DNA from: Pedobacter zeaxanthinifaciens | GTDB taxonomy: Bacteria > Bacteroidota > Bacteroidia > Sphingobacteriales > Sphingobacteriaceae | DNA length: 64,000 bases | Reading direction: 5' to 3' | Assembly: GCF_003313335.1 (NCBI RefSeq) | Contig: NZ_QMHP01000001.1 | Location: 124,001 to 188,000 of the forward strand | Shown here: positions 34,129 to 43,628 of the stretch, piece by piece | Numbering within the stretch: position 1 is the stretch's first letter | Layout: each line of letters begins with the position of its first letter | The notes under the pieces: model-generated | The model's database searches: none | What the model was told of the DNA's origin: nothing | Seen by the model: only the letters and a program-made list of their open reading frames with translations | Translations under genes and position numbers: made by a program

Positions 34129-35331
34129 CTAAATTTTCTTGATTTCCCTGTAACGTTTTAGCGCTTCAAGATAGTAATAGTCTGCGTAATCTAGCGGAGT
34201 GTCAATTTCCGAATTGTACAGCATTGCTCCGGTGCTATGTTTTAAGATGAACAGCCCATTTGTGCCAGGTTTTGCCAAATAAGCATCAGAGGAAAGGGAA
34301 GCCAATATATCTTCTGCATAATCCAGATATTTTTGTCCGTCTTTCACTTTAGTACTTAGCTCAAGCAAAGCTGATGCAATTACAGCTGCCGCAGATGCAT
34401 CTCTAGGTGCTCTTTCATCAGTGTCGAGTGCATTGTGTACATCGTAGTCCCAAACTGGAATTTTGTCCTTAGGTGTTCTGGGATGATTCATAATGAATTT
34501 GGCGATGTTTTCAGCCTGAGCCAAAAATTTAGGATTATTGCTGTTGGCAAAGCACATCGTGTAGCCGTACAGCCCCCAAGCTTGTCCTCGAGCCCAAGAA
34601 GAATCGTCTGTTAAACCCTGATGTGTGGCTTTGCGATAAACCTGTCCCGTTTTAGGGTCGTAATCTACCACATGATAAGAACTAAAATCTTTCCTAAAGT
34701 GGTTTTTTAAGGTAGTTGAGGCATGTGCGTTGGCTACTTTTGCAAAATTTTGATCCTTAAATTGGGTGGCTGCCCAATAAAGGTATTCCAAGTTCATCAT
34801 GTTATCGATGATTACCGGATATTTCCATTTGCCGAAATCCCAAGAACGGATGGCGCCAACTTTAGCATCAAAACGTGCCGCAAGGTTTTTAGCACCATCT
34901 TTCAATGCTGGCAAATAGGCTTTATCGCCAGTAATACGGTAGGCGTTACCATAGGAGCAAAACAGCATAAAACCTAGGTCGTGTGTATCTTTAATATATC
35001 GGATAGAATCCAATGCCAAGGTGAATTGTTTTGCTGCAGCTTCCAGCTCTTTGTTGCCCGTTAGTTCGTAGCCGTACCATAAGCTGCCCGGAAAAAAGCC
35101 GGTAGTCCAATCTTTCACACCAACTATACGTACGGTGCCATCGGGATTTACCGAACGTGGATTTTTGCCGGGTTGATAAGTTTGTGCCGCTTTAGTAAGT
35201 TGGTAATTGATAACTTCTGTAGTTTTCTTTAACCACGCCGGCGCTGGTGTTTCCTGTTTTTTGGCACCAAAACTAAGGTTGCCAAATAATAGGCTAAAAG
35301 CTGTGGCCAATATGCAAAACTTCTTTTTCAT
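34129..35331 (-). CDS. Unsaturated glucuronyl hydrolase, GH88 family (PUL copy)
   Basis: A 400-residue enzyme with a signal peptide (ending NLSFGAKK). GH88 motifs are complete: DWTTGFFPGSLW, THDLGF (D118), VIIDNMMNLEYL (D176), SSWARGQAWGLYG and RDASAAAV. It is the first gene of the minus-strand operon, followed by the two PL12 lyases. The order fits the known flow: PL12 lyases make oligosaccharides with an unsaturated uronic acid at the non-reducing end, and GH88 removes that sugar. It is a paralogue of the gene at 5488-6669. The start is divergent from SusC with a 421-base spacer. Confidence 0.94.
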   Translation of the reverse strand: MKKKFCILATAFSLLFGNLSFGAKKQETPAPAWLKKTTEVINYQLTKAAQTYQPGKNPRSVNPDGTVRIVGVKDWTTGFFPGSLWYGYELTGNKELEAAAKQFTLALDSIRYIKDTHDLGFMLFCSYGNAYRITGDKAYLPALKDGAKNLAARFDAKVGAIRSWDFGKWKYPVIIDNMMNLEYLYWAATQFKDQNFAKVANAHASTTLKNHFRKDFSSYHVVDYDPKTGQVYRKATHQGLTDDSSWARGQAWGLYGYTMCFANSNNPKFLAQAENIAKFIMNHPRTPKDKIPVWDYDVHNALDTDERAPRDASAAAVIASALLELSTKVKDGQKYLDYAEDILASLSSDAYLAKPGTNGLFILKHSTGAMLYNSEIDTPLDYADYYYLEALKRYREIKKI

Positions 35332-35752
35332 GAATGCGCTGAGTTTATATTTTTATTTGGTGATTTTTGAATAGTGAAGGTAGTTCAGAAAATTAGCGAC
35401 GGCTTTTAATAAACGTTTTAAATATTTCGATTTTGATTAATTACGACGTTTATATTTTACCTTCAGATTTGCTATCTGCGCTGCTTAAAGAAAGTCCAAA
35501 GGCTATTTTTGATTTTTTTTACGTTCATCAAAACTTAAAGTATTTTAACTGAAAATGAAATATTGGCTTATTACTTCTGCCTACATTCGTTTTGCTAACT
35601 AATCAAATATAAATTGCACCAATAGCTAAAGTAAGTGGGTTTGTGTACCGCATTAAATACTTCGTTTGATTTTACTAATGCACAGTTCAACACCTACTTT
35701 TGCACATATTTGGTGAGCAATAATTAAAATTGAAACCTAACTAAACTTAAGG
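35332..35752. promoter_or_regulatory. Divergent promoter region between GH88 and susC
   Basis: This 421-base A/T-rich gap must hold promoters for both halves of the PUL. On the plus strand, TACTTTTG (35696-35703) matches the -7 element TAnnTTTG and would give a leader of about 43 bases for susC. The nearest TTTG upstream is 26 bases away, longer than usual. I see no clear promoter for the minus-strand GH88 gene. Binding of the hybrid two-component regulator encoded at 45420 here is likely by analogy but not seen. Confidence 0.5.
35696..35703 (+). promoter_or_regulatory. Candidate -7 element TACTTTTG for the susC operon
   Basis: A perfect match to TAnnTTTG, 49 bases before the susC ATG. A -33 element at normal spacing is lacking, which fits a promoter that depends on an activator. 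Confidence 0.5.
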
Positions 35753-38700
35753 ATGAAACAAGCTTTATTATTGATGCTGTTCGCTTGTTGGTGTGTAAAT
35801 ATTTACGCACAGGAGCAAACGGTAAAAGGAACGGTAACCAATTCGCAAAACGAGCCTCAAGTTGGTGCAACCATTTACGAAAAGGGTACCAACAAAGCGG
35901 TAATTGCTGATGCTAATGGTAAATACCAGATTAAGGTAAAACCAACGGCAACTTTGGTGTTCTCTTACCTCGGTACCAAATCAGTGGAACAAGTAGTCGG
36001 TAATCGCACTACCATTGATGTTAAATTACTTGATGATCAGAATAACCTCAACGAAATTGTAGTGTTGGGCTACGGCCAGGTGGTGCAACGGAAAGATTTA
36101 ACCGGAGCCATATCTTCCGTTAAAGGGGAGGAGTTGGAAAAAGTTCCCGTGCAAAATGTAGCTCAGGCTTTGCAAGGTCGTATAGCTGGTATGCAAGTGG
36201 CCATGCCTGATGGTACACCTGGCGCTACGCCCAGTATCGTGATCCGCGGGGGAACTTCAATTACGCAAAGTAATGAGCCCCTATATGTTGTGGATGGAGT
36301 ACCGCAAACCGATGGGCTGGCTTTTCTTGATCCTATGGATATCGAAAGCATTGACGCACTGAAGGATGCCTCTGCCACGGCGATGTATGGCGCTAGGGGA
36401 GCCAACGGAGTAATATTAGTAACCACCAAACAAGTAAAGGAAGGCAAGGTAACGATCAATTATGATGGCTACGCCGGCACAAAAAACATCACAAAGTTTT
36501 TGGATGTGATGAATCCACTTGATTATACCACAATGCTTTACGAACGCTCATTAGGCGATGTGGCGAGGATGGCAAGGTTTACCGCCAACTACGGTGCATT
36601 TGATCAGTTGAACGCTAATTTTGGAAACAAACAGGGCATTAACTGGCAACAAGAAACGCTTGGTGGTACAGCCATTAACCAATATCATAAAATCAGTTTT
36701 GCCGGTGGGAACAAAGAAACCAAGTTCAATTTGTTCTATGTTTTAAATAAAGATGATGGTTCGTTGTTAAATAGCGGCGCCGACAAGCATATTGCCAAGT
36801 TGAGCATCAACCATAATGTGAGCAAGAAGTTTGCTATCGCTGGAATTGTTAATTATTCCAACCAAAAAATTACTGGATTAGGTGTTCAGGAGGGCGGCGT
36901 AAGAACGAGTATCATCCAATCGTTGTTACAGTATAGGCCAGTTATTGGATTAACTGGATCAGATCAGGATTTGGTTGATTTTGAACTTGATCCTTTGGAT
37001 CCTAGCGGTTCAGCCGGAAGTGCCTTGTTCCAAAGCCCAGTGGTTACATTAAATACGCAAAGACGAGAAACAATCATTAGTACCTTAAATGCCAGTGCTA
37101 CTGCACAATATAATCTTACTAAAAAATTGGTATACAAAGGTTTAGTTAATTACACACAGGCTGATAGAAAGGCAAAGGCCTTTAACGATGCTTCCTCTAT
37201 TTTGGCAATTCGTACTGGTGGCGCTTTTGGAAGTGTGTCGGATCTAAAGACTAACAGATTTAACTACAACAACACTTTAAGTTATAACGATACTTTTAAC
37301 AAAGCGCACAAGCTTGAACTGGCAGTTGGACAGGAATATATCTATGGCTATTCGGAAAGTCTATCTACCGGTGATATCAAAGGTTTTCCTGTGGTAAATC
37401 AAGGATGGAATAATCTATCACTAGGTACCATTGCTGCCATTCCAAGCACTTTTGCTGAGGATGATAAATTGCTGTCGTTTTTTGGAAGAGCGAATTATAG
37501 CTACAAAGGAAAATATTTACTCACAACCAGCTTGCGTTACGATGGGTCTTCCAAGTTTGGCATTGATAGCCGATGGGGATGGTTTCCATCTGCGGCATTT
37601 GCGTGGAGGGCCATCGAAGAAAATTTCGCAAAGCAAGTTAAACCGCTTTCTGATTTGAAATTACGCTTGAGCTATGGTGAGGCAGGTAACAACCGAATTG
37701 CAAATTACGCTGCCTTGGGTATTTTCACCAATGGTGTTTATCCTTTGAACAATCAGGTGGTGGTAACCGCTTATCAGCAAAATTTGCCTAACCCAGTACT
37801 TAAATGGGAGGCTGTACAATCTTTAAATGCGGGTATCGATGTTGGATTTTTAAAGCAGCGCATCACCTTAACTGCAGATTGGTATGATAACCGTTCGAAG
37901 GACCTACTTTACCAATCGCGTATTCCGGCAAGTTCTGGCTTTGTACTGCAACTGCAGAATATTGGTACAACCAGTAGCAGAGGTTTGGAATTTACACTCA
38001 ACACAGCCAATATCAAGAAGCCAGATTTCACTTGGAACACTAATTTCAACATCGCTTTCAACAAAACAAAAGTGTTGAATTTAAGTGACGGTGAAACATC
38101 CTTGCTTACTACCAGCTACACGGATAAAAGCGACTTTATTTTGAAGGTGGGTAGACCTGTTGGTATCATGTACGGTTATGTACGTGATGGCCTATATCAG
38201 GTAAGTGATTTCGATTACAATACCACCACAAGTACTTACACCTTAAAATCGGGGGTGGTAAGGGATGCCGAGGCTAATGCACAGCCGGGCTTCATCAAAT
38301 TTAGAGACATTAGCGGTCCCAATGGCGTTCCAGATGGTATTATCGACCAATATGACCGAACAGAAATTGGTAATGCCAATCCTAAATTTACCGGCGGTAT
38401 CAATAACACATTCAGTTACAAAGGATTTGATTTGAGCGTGTTCTTGAATTTTAGCTATGGCAACGATGTGTATAACGCTAACGTGTTGCACAATGCACGT
38501 CTGGATTTAGAGTATCCGAACTCCTTGGGACAATTTGCCAACCGTTGGATGAGCATTAATAGCGCAGGTGTAAGGGTAACAGATCCTGTTGAACTCGCAG
38601 CTTTGAATCAAGGAAAAACCAATCCGGTTTACAATGGAAACAGCACTGGTCGTTTGTATACGGATATCATTGAGGACGGTTCTTTTCTTCGTATCAACAA

Positions 38701-38920
38701 CGTCAGCTTAGGTTATAACTTTAATAAGAAATTATTGAATTCCCTTAAAATTAGTCGCTTAAGAGTTTATTTGACTGCTTACAATTTACATGTGTTTAGT
38801 AAATACTCCGGATATGATCCAGAGGTGAGCGTAATCCGCACCGCTTTAACACCAGGTGTTGATTACAGTGCCTATCCGCGTGCCAAATCTTTCGTAGCAG
38901 GAGTTAACTTATCTCTTTAA
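35753..38920 (+). CDS. SusC/RagA-family TonB-dependent outer membrane transporter
   Basis: A 1055-residue outer-membrane protein that imports oligosaccharides with energy from TonB. The order is signal peptide (ending NIYAQ), carboxypeptidase-regulatory-like domain (about 22-95: [23 protein letters not shown]), TonB plug (about 110-225: [49 protein letters not shown]) and a 22-strand type barrel to the C-terminal LSL. It heads a plus-strand operon with SusD (17-base gap), a small Spy/CpxP-like gene, a lyase and a sulfatase. Together with the minus-strand lyases it forms the core of the PUL. Confidence 0.96.
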   Translation: MKQALLLMLFACWCVNIYAQEQTVKGTVTNSQNEPQVGATIYEKGTNKAVIADANGKYQIKVKPTATLVFSYLGTKSVEQVVGNRTTIDVKLLDDQNNLNEIVVLGYGQVVQRKDLTGAISSVKGEELEKVPVQNVAQALQGRIAGMQVAMPDGTPGATPSIVIRGGTSITQSNEPLYVVDGVPQTDGLAFLDPMDIESIDALKDASATAMYGARGANGVILVTTKQVKEGKVTINYDGYAGTKNITKFLDVMNPLDYTTMLYERSLGDVARMARFTANYGAFDQLNANFGNKQGINWQQETLGGTAINQYHKISFAGGNKETKFNLFYVLNKDDGSLLNSGADKHIAKLSINHNVSKKFAIAGIVNYSNQKITGLGVQEGGVRTSIIQSLLQYRPVIGLTGSDQDLVDFELDPLDPSGSAGSALFQSPVVTLNTQRRETIISTLNASATAQYNLTKKLVYKGLVNYTQADRKAKAFNDASSILAIRTGGAFGSVSDLKTNRFNYNNTLSYNDTFNKAHKLELAVGQEYIYGYSESLSTGDIKGFPVVNQGWNNLSLGTIAAIPSTFAEDDKLLSFFGRANYSYKGKYLLTTSLRYDGSSKFGIDSRWGWFPSAAFAWRAIEENFAKQVKPLSDLKLRLSYGEAGNNRIANYAALGIFTNGVYPLNNQVVVTAYQQNLPNPVLKWEAVQSLNAGIDVGFLKQRITLTADWYDNRSKDLLYQSRIPASSGFVLQLQNIGTTSSRGLEFTLNTANIKKPDFTWNTNFNIAFNKTKVLNLSDGETSLLTTSYTDKSDFILKVGRPVGIMYGYVRDGLYQVSDFDYNTTTSTYTLKSGVVRDAEANAQPGFIKFRDISGPNGVPDGIIDQYDRTEIGNANPKFTGGINNTFSYKGFDLSVFLNFSYGNDVYNANVLHNARLDLEYPNSLGQFANRWMSINSAGVRVTDPVELAALNQGKTNPVYNGNSTGRLYTDIIEDGSFLRINNVSLGYNFNKKLLNSLKISRLRVYLTAYNLHVFSKYSGYDPEVSVIRTALTPGVDYSAYPRAKSFVAGVNLSL

Positions 38921-38937
38921 CCAAAAATCGAACAAGC

Positions 38938-40788
38938 ATGAAAACTAAGATATTTCAATTTAAGGTAATTGCTTTGGGAAGTGTAATGGCACTAATGGGC
39001 GTTACCTCTTGCAAAAAAGCATTGGATGTAAATCCATATTCCACTTTTACGTCCGCTAACTTCTTTAATGATCCCAATGAGGCCTACATGGCTACTTTGG
39101 GTGTTTACGAGGTGATGTCGTCATTAGATACGTATGGCTGGTACATCCCACAGGTAATGGATAACGACACTGATATTGGTCAGGTAAGCGGAGACACCTC
39201 CGATGAATGGCGCATGGTGCCCCATTACAAGGGAATTCCCACTACCAGCATTTTTTATGCGGTTTGGAACTCGCTGTATAAAGGCATAGATAGAGCTAAC
39301 GTGGTGATTGAGAAAATACCTCAAATGAAACAGTTTACCAACGGCACCGCATCGGAGAAAGTAGAACTTAATCGAATGCTTGGAGAGGCTAAATTTTTGA
39401 GAGGCTTCTATTACGCTGAATTGGTACGTTTATGGGGCGATGTACCTTTTAAAATTAAAAGTTCGCAAACCGGCGATGACCTAAGGCTGGGCCTGACTGA
39501 TAGGTACGAAATTTACAAGCAGGTTATCAAAGACATGACCGAGGCAGCAGACTTACTCCCTGCTACTTTGTCGAGCAACGAACGTGTTAATAAATGGGCG
39601 GCCAAGGCCATGTTGGCAAGGGTAGCATTATTTGCTGGCGGATATTCATTAAGGGCGGATAAAACCATACAAAGGCCAGATAATTATCGAGAATACTATC
39701 TACTAGCACAACAACAGCTTAACGATGTTATTGGTAGCAACCTGTACAAGCTTAATACTGATTACGCACAGGTTTTCAAAAATCAGTGCCAGCATAAATT
39801 GGAGCCTACCGAGAATTTATTTGAAGTTGCTTTCTACAATCCGTCAGGCAACAGGGGAAACTCTTCCTATATCGGTATTTGGAATGGTGTACAAACCACA
39901 AACGGTGTTTACGGTGCGGTTGCAGCGAGGTGTTTGGCTACAAGGACTTTCTATAACAGTTTCCAAGCTGGCGATACCAGAAGAGATTTTTCTATTGCTA
40001 CCTACAGTTTAAGTGCCACAGGAACTAGGACACCACTTACCGGGAACCAAGATCAAAATTGGACTGCAGCGAAATGGAGCCGCGAATATCAAGTAAATAC
40101 CACCACAACAGAGCGACAATATACGGCCATCAACTATGTGGTTTTGCGTTATTCGGATGTATTGCTGATGAGGGCAGAGGTGGAGAATGAACTGAACAAC
40201 GGTCCTAACCTCATAGCTTACGATGCAATTAATGCAGTGAGAAGACGTGGCTTCGGTAAAGATCTGTACGGCAATCGAGTGAATTTAACCTTGGCTACGG
40301 CTGGTACGGGTTACACCACTGCACCAACGGTCACCATTACTGGTGGCGGTGGTGCTGGTGCAACAGCTACTACAACAATTTCCTCTGGTAGGGTTACGTC
40401 AATTGTGATGACCAATTTTGGCTCGGGGTATACTTCTGCACCAACCGTAAGTATCACCGGAGGCGGGGGTAGCGGGGCAACTGCAACAGCGGCTATCATT
40501 CAAACGGATTTGCCAACGGGATTAAATAAAGCCGATTTCTTTACTGCCGTGTTTAATGAACGTGCTTTTGAACTTGCTTTTGAAGGGATGCGACGTTCGG
40601 ATCTGATCCGTTGGAACATGCTAGCTTCTAAAATCAAGGAAACTAATGATGCTTTGAAAGCTTACCGTGCAACCTATTTTTATGTTGCTTCTACCAATTT
40701 TATAGCTGGCAAGCATGAGCTTTACCCTTTTCCACAAAATGAATTGGACGTAAATAAAAACATCAACAGACAAAATCCAAATTACTAA
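38938..40788 (+). CDS. SusD/RagB-family surface glycan-binding lipoprotein with a Gly-rich insertion
   Basis: A 616-residue lipoprotein partner of SusC. The signal ends with [13 protein letters not shown], and Cys is the likely lipidation site. The fold is alpha-helical with TPR-like packing; [19 protein letters not shown] (about 160) and the C-terminal NAVRRRGFG and [21 protein letters not shown] are typical of SusD. SusD binds glycan at the cell surface and acts as the lid of the SusC channel. Unusually, between NAVRRRGFG and [12 protein letters not shown] lies a 65-residue Gly/Thr/Ala-rich insertion (about 454-520) with a 39-residue repeat. This may form a small beta-structured, possibly glycan-binding, module. 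Confidence 0.95.
   Translation: MKTKIFQFKVIALGSVMALMGVTSCKKALDVNPYSTFTSANFFNDPNEAYMATLGVYEVMSSLDTYGWYIPQVMDNDTDIGQVSGDTSDEWRMVPHYKGIPTTSIFYAVWNSLYKGIDRANVVIEKIPQMKQFTNGTASEKVELNRMLGEAKFLRGFYYAELVRLWGDVPFKIKSSQTGDDLRLGLTDRYEIYKQVIKDMTEAADLLPATLSSNERVNKWAAKAMLARVALFAGGYSLRADKTIQRPDNYREYYLLAQQQLNDVIGSNLYKLNTDYAQVFKNQCQHKLEPTENLFEVAFYNPSGNRGNSSYIGIWNGVQTTNGVYGAVAARCLATRTFYNSFQAGDTRRDFSIATYSLSATGTRTPLTGNQDQNWTAAKWSREYQVNTTTTERQYTAINYVVLRYSDVLLMRAEVENELNNGPNLIAYDAINAVRRRGFGKDLYGNRVNLTLATAGTGYTTAPTVTITGGGGAGATATTTISSGRVTSIVMTNFGSGYTSAPTVSITGGGGSGATATAAIIQTDLPTGLNKADFFTAVFNERAFELAFEGMRRSDLIRWNMLASKIKETNDALKAYRATYFYVASTNFIAGKHELYPFPQNELDVNKNINRQNPNY
40303..40500 (+). repeat. Coding tandem repeat (about 117-base unit) inside susD
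   Basis: Unit 1 starts with [20 protein letters not shown] (residues 456 onward) and unit 2 with [20 protein letters not shown] (495 onward), a 39-residue period. The two units match closely at protein level but differ at many third positions at the DNA level, so the duplication is old or under selection to diversify its codons. The repeat lies where other SusD proteins have a short loop. Confidence 0.85.
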
Positions 40789-40801
40789 CCTAAATCAACC
40801 A

Positions 40802-41146
40802 ATGATGAAAAAGATTGTATTCACATGCTCATTGCTAATAATGGCAGCCATTGCTTCGGCACAAACTAAGCCCAAGCCGATGAAAGAACTCCGCGATTCG
40901 ATGTTTACCGTAATGAAACTTTCTGATGAAAACCGAAAAGCAATGCATGAACTAATTGCAGAAAGCGGTAAGGGGCAAAAAGCCATTAAGGAAGATACTT
41001 CTCTATCGGATGAAGAAAGAAAAGTGAAGTTGGTAGAATTCTTAAAAAACATAAGGGAACGAGAGAAATCGCTACTTACAAAAGAACAACAGGAAGCTTG
41101 GAAGAACTTTGGAGAAGAGCTTAAAAGAAAGCGCAATGCTGGATAG
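40802..41146 (+). CDS. Small exported helical protein, Spy/CpxP-like
   Basis: A 114-residue protein with a signal peptide (ending AIASAQ) and a helical, charged mature part: KELRDSMFTVMKLSDENRKAMHELI, then LSDEERKVKLVEFLKNIRERE and LTKEQQEAWKNF. The LTxxQ-type motif (LTKEQQ) is that of the Spy/CpxP periplasmic chaperone family. It may protect or fold exported PUL proteins, which is inference from similarity. It lies 13 bases after SusD and 21 bases before the lyase-like gene. Confidence 0.65.
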   Translation: MMKKIVFTCSLLIMAAIASAQTKPKPMKELRDSMFTVMKLSDENRKAMHELIAESGKGQKAIKEDTSLSDEERKVKLVEFLKNIREREKSLLTKEQQEAWKNFGEELKRKRNAG

Positions 41147-41167
41147 TGCCGTTAATCCGTATGGAAT

Positions 41168-42043
41168 ATGAAAAAATCATCTTACAGAATAGCTATTTAC
41201 GCCTGCTGCTGTGTTTTACTATCTACAGCTTGCAGTAAGCGTAAGGAAAAGTCTATTTCAGAACCAACTAGCCAGCCGGTGGTAACACCAAAAGTGGTCA
41301 ATACGGACACGATCTTAAATGTCACTTACGAGAATGGTGAGCTGAGTTCAGGTATTGCAGGTGTACGTGGAACGGTAGCTATTGCCCCAGATGCCGCTTA
41401 CCTTATTTCGCCCGGTAGGACAGGCAACAAGGCTATTGCGCATAAAGTAGTTTTGGGCATAGCGGGATATTACTCTGCAGAGGCATACCGTAGTGAAGCG
41501 GATGCCTTAGAATATGAACCTGCATTATTTTTTCCTGGTATGGAAAGGCGTTACGAGTTTAGCGTTTATCTAAAAGATTGGGAACAATGGAATGCTGACA
41601 ATCCGCCATATGGTGATAATATTTTCCAGCTAAAAGTAAGTGGTGGAGATCCGGTTCCCGTGAGGATATTAACGAGAAGAAATACGATTGTGGTCAGATA
41701 CGACGCTAGCGGTAATGCGGTACTCATCAATGATTTTAGACCACAGATTAACAAATGGATAGATTTTAGGATAGACGTTAAATGGACCTTGGACAATACA
41801 GGATATTTTAAAATCTATTCCAAATATGAGGGAGAACAAGATTTTACCTTACGTTTCCAAAACTTGGATGCCCGAACGTTTACCGGAAACCAGTTGGCCA
41901 ATGGGCAAAAGGGATATATCAAGTGGGGCGTTTACAGGGAAGCTGGAACAGATGCAAACGATAATTTGATTACTACGGACAACGTACTTACTAGAATCGC
42001 TTATCATGATAACATTAGGATCATTAAATTGCCGTTAAATTAA
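41168..42043 (+). CDS. Lipoprotein, polysaccharide lyase of heparin-lyase-I-like fold (PF14099 type)
   Basis: A 291-residue protein with a lipoprotein signal (IAIYACCCVLLSTAC; Cys22 probably lipidated), so it is likely surface-exposed. After a Ser/Thr/Pro linker the domain has ISPGRTGNKAIAHKV, YRSEADAL, RRYEFSVYLKDWEQW, NPPYGDNIFQLK, KWIDFRIDVKWT and a final TRIAYHDNIRII. This arrangement fits the jelly-roll Polysacc_lyase family related to heparin lyase I (PL13) and alginate-lyase-like PL14. I could not place the catalytic Arg, His and Tyr with confidence. The DNA gap to the next gene is zero, so it is translated with the sulfatase. The substrate is inferred as a uronic-acid polysaccharide. 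Confidence 0.65.
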   Translation: MKKSSYRIAIYACCCVLLSTACSKRKEKSISEPTSQPVVTPKVVNTDTILNVTYENGELSSGIAGVRGTVAIAPDAAYLISPGRTGNKAIAHKVVLGIAGYYSAEAYRSEADALEYEPALFFPGMERRYEFSVYLKDWEQWNADNPPYGDNIFQLKVSGGDPVPVRILTRRNTIVVRYDASGNAVLINDFRPQINKWIDFRIDVKWTLDNTGYFKIYSKYEGEQDFTLRFQNLDARTFTGNQLANGQKGYIKWGVYREAGTDANDNLITTDNVLTRIAYHDNIRIIKLPLN

Positions 42044-42049
42044 GTGTTT

Positions 42050-43444
42050 ATGGGAAGGACTAGGTTTTTTAACATTTTTTTATGCGTCATCTGTTGTGTT
42101 TTTACTTTTTTGTGCCAAGCACAAGAACGTCCAAATATTCTCATCATTATGACCGACCAACAAACGGCTGATGCGATGAGTATTGCTGGAAATAAAGATT
42201 TGAAAACCCCGGCAATGGACAAATTGGCCAAAAATGGAGTTCGTTTTACGAAAGCCTATTGTGCCCAGCCTTTGTGTACGCCATCGCGAACGGCCATATT
42301 TAGCGGAAAAATGCCATACGAAACGGGATTTGTAGGCAACGCACCCGAAAAGGATGGGCAATGGCCAGATAGTTTGCTGATGATGGGCAAGATATTTCAA
42401 CAGGGCGGATATCAAACTGGTTATGTTGGGAAATGGCATCTGCCTGTGCCGGTAAAAAAGGTAAGTCAGCACGGCTTCAGCTACATAGAAAACACCAACT
42501 TTTTAGATTACAACGATGGCGCTACCCCTTCATTTTGCGCAAGGTTTATCAAAGAAAATGCGAAGAAGCCGTTTTTGCTGGTAGCTTCGTTTTTAAATCC
42601 ACACGACATTTGCGAATGGGCAAGAGATGAGGCTTTAAAAATGGATGTTTTGGAAGATGCACCTCCGCCCGAACAGTGTCCCGCTTTGCCTGCTAATTGG
42701 CAAATTCCTGCTAATGAACCCCAAATCATCCGCCAACAACAGCAACAAGTGGGATTACGTACCTATCCATCAGTAAACTACAGCCCCGAGAAATGGAGAC
42801 AATACCGCTGGGCTTACAATCGTTTGGTTGAAAAAGTGGATCAATACATCGATCAAGTACTCTATTCACTGAAAAAATATGGGGTAGAAAAAAATACCAT
42901 CATCATTTTTACAGCCGACCACGGAGATGGCTACGCTGGGCATAGCTGGAACCAAAAGCAAGTGCTTTATGAGGAAGCCGCCAAGGTTCCTTTTATCATT
43001 TCGAAAATGGATGGCTCAATTGCTCCACATACCGATGATATGTTGGTTTGCAATGGAATAGATATTATCCCTACCATTTGCGGCCTAACGGGGGTGCAAA
43101 AACCTACGTATCTTAAAGGATTGGATGTAAGCCAGCGCATCGCCGAGCCTGCTAAACAATTGCGTGATACTTTGGTGATAGAAACAGACTTTGCCGATAA
43201 TGAGGAGCTTTTGGGCATCAGTGGTAGAGCTGTAATTACTCAAAATTTCAAGTATATCGTTTATAACAAAGGCGTAATTAAGGAGCAGCTTTTTAACTTA
43301 AGTGACGACCCTGGAGAGATTACAAATTTGGCGGTGCTAAACAGTCAAAAACGAAAACTACAAGAGTTGAGAAACTATTTGAAAAAGTGGTGCAAAACTA
43401 ATGGCGATTCATTTATCAACACCATCAATATCAAAGGGTATTAA
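42050..43444 (+). CDS. Secreted sulfatase, S1 family (formylglycine type)
   Basis: A 464-residue sulfatase. The ATG at 42050 is preferred; a GTG at 42044 directly follows the previous stop. After a signal peptide (ending FLCQAQ) comes the metal-binding NILIIMTDQQ and, at residue 76, the Cys of LCTPSRTAIFSGKMP. This fits CxPSR, where the Cys is converted to formylglycine. The HGFSYIE, then FLNPHD and TADHGDGYAGHSWNQK segments supply further metal and active-site residues. It removes sulfate from a sugar, which GH88 or the lyases may need. The substrate position (2-O, 6-O or N-linked) cannot be read. The maturase gene is not in this window. Confidence 0.93.
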   Translation: MGRTRFFNIFLCVICCVFTFLCQAQERPNILIIMTDQQTADAMSIAGNKDLKTPAMDKLAKNGVRFTKAYCAQPLCTPSRTAIFSGKMPYETGFVGNAPEKDGQWPDSLLMMGKIFQQGGYQTGYVGKWHLPVPVKKVSQHGFSYIENTNFLDYNDGATPSFCARFIKENAKKPFLLVASFLNPHDICEWARDEALKMDVLEDAPPPEQCPALPANWQIPANEPQIIRQQQQQVGLRTYPSVNYSPEKWRQYRWAYNRLVEKVDQYIDQVLYSLKKYGVEKNTIIIFTADHGDGYAGHSWNQKQVLYEEAAKVPFIISKMDGSIAPHTDDMLVCNGIDIIPTICGLTGVQKPTYLKGLDVSQRIAEPAKQLRDTLVIETDFADNEELLGISGRAVITQNFKYIVYNKGVIKEQLFNLSDDPGEITNLAVLNSQKRKLQELRNYLKKWCKTNGDSFINTINIKGY

Positions 43445-43482
43445 CTCAATTAAATTTCATTATTCAAGTTTTAGTAGGATGT

Positions 43483-43507
43483 CTTTAAGCAATTAAAGTC
43501 ATTTTTT
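43483..43507 (+). terminator. Weak terminator hairpin after the sulfatase gene
   Basis: CTTTAA (43483-43488) and TTAAAG (43493-43498) form a short A/T-rich stem with a 4-base loop, followed by six T. It is a weak hairpin but well placed at the end of the susC operon. Confidence 0.4.
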
Positions 43508-43628
43508 ATTGCGTTTTTGAGCTTTAAATGCAGTATTAGACAAAATTGAAACAAGTTTGTACAAAATCGAAAGCATTTCCATTGGAGGTTCTGCAACTTG
43601 CTGTATCAAATTTTTTAAACCTTAACGT

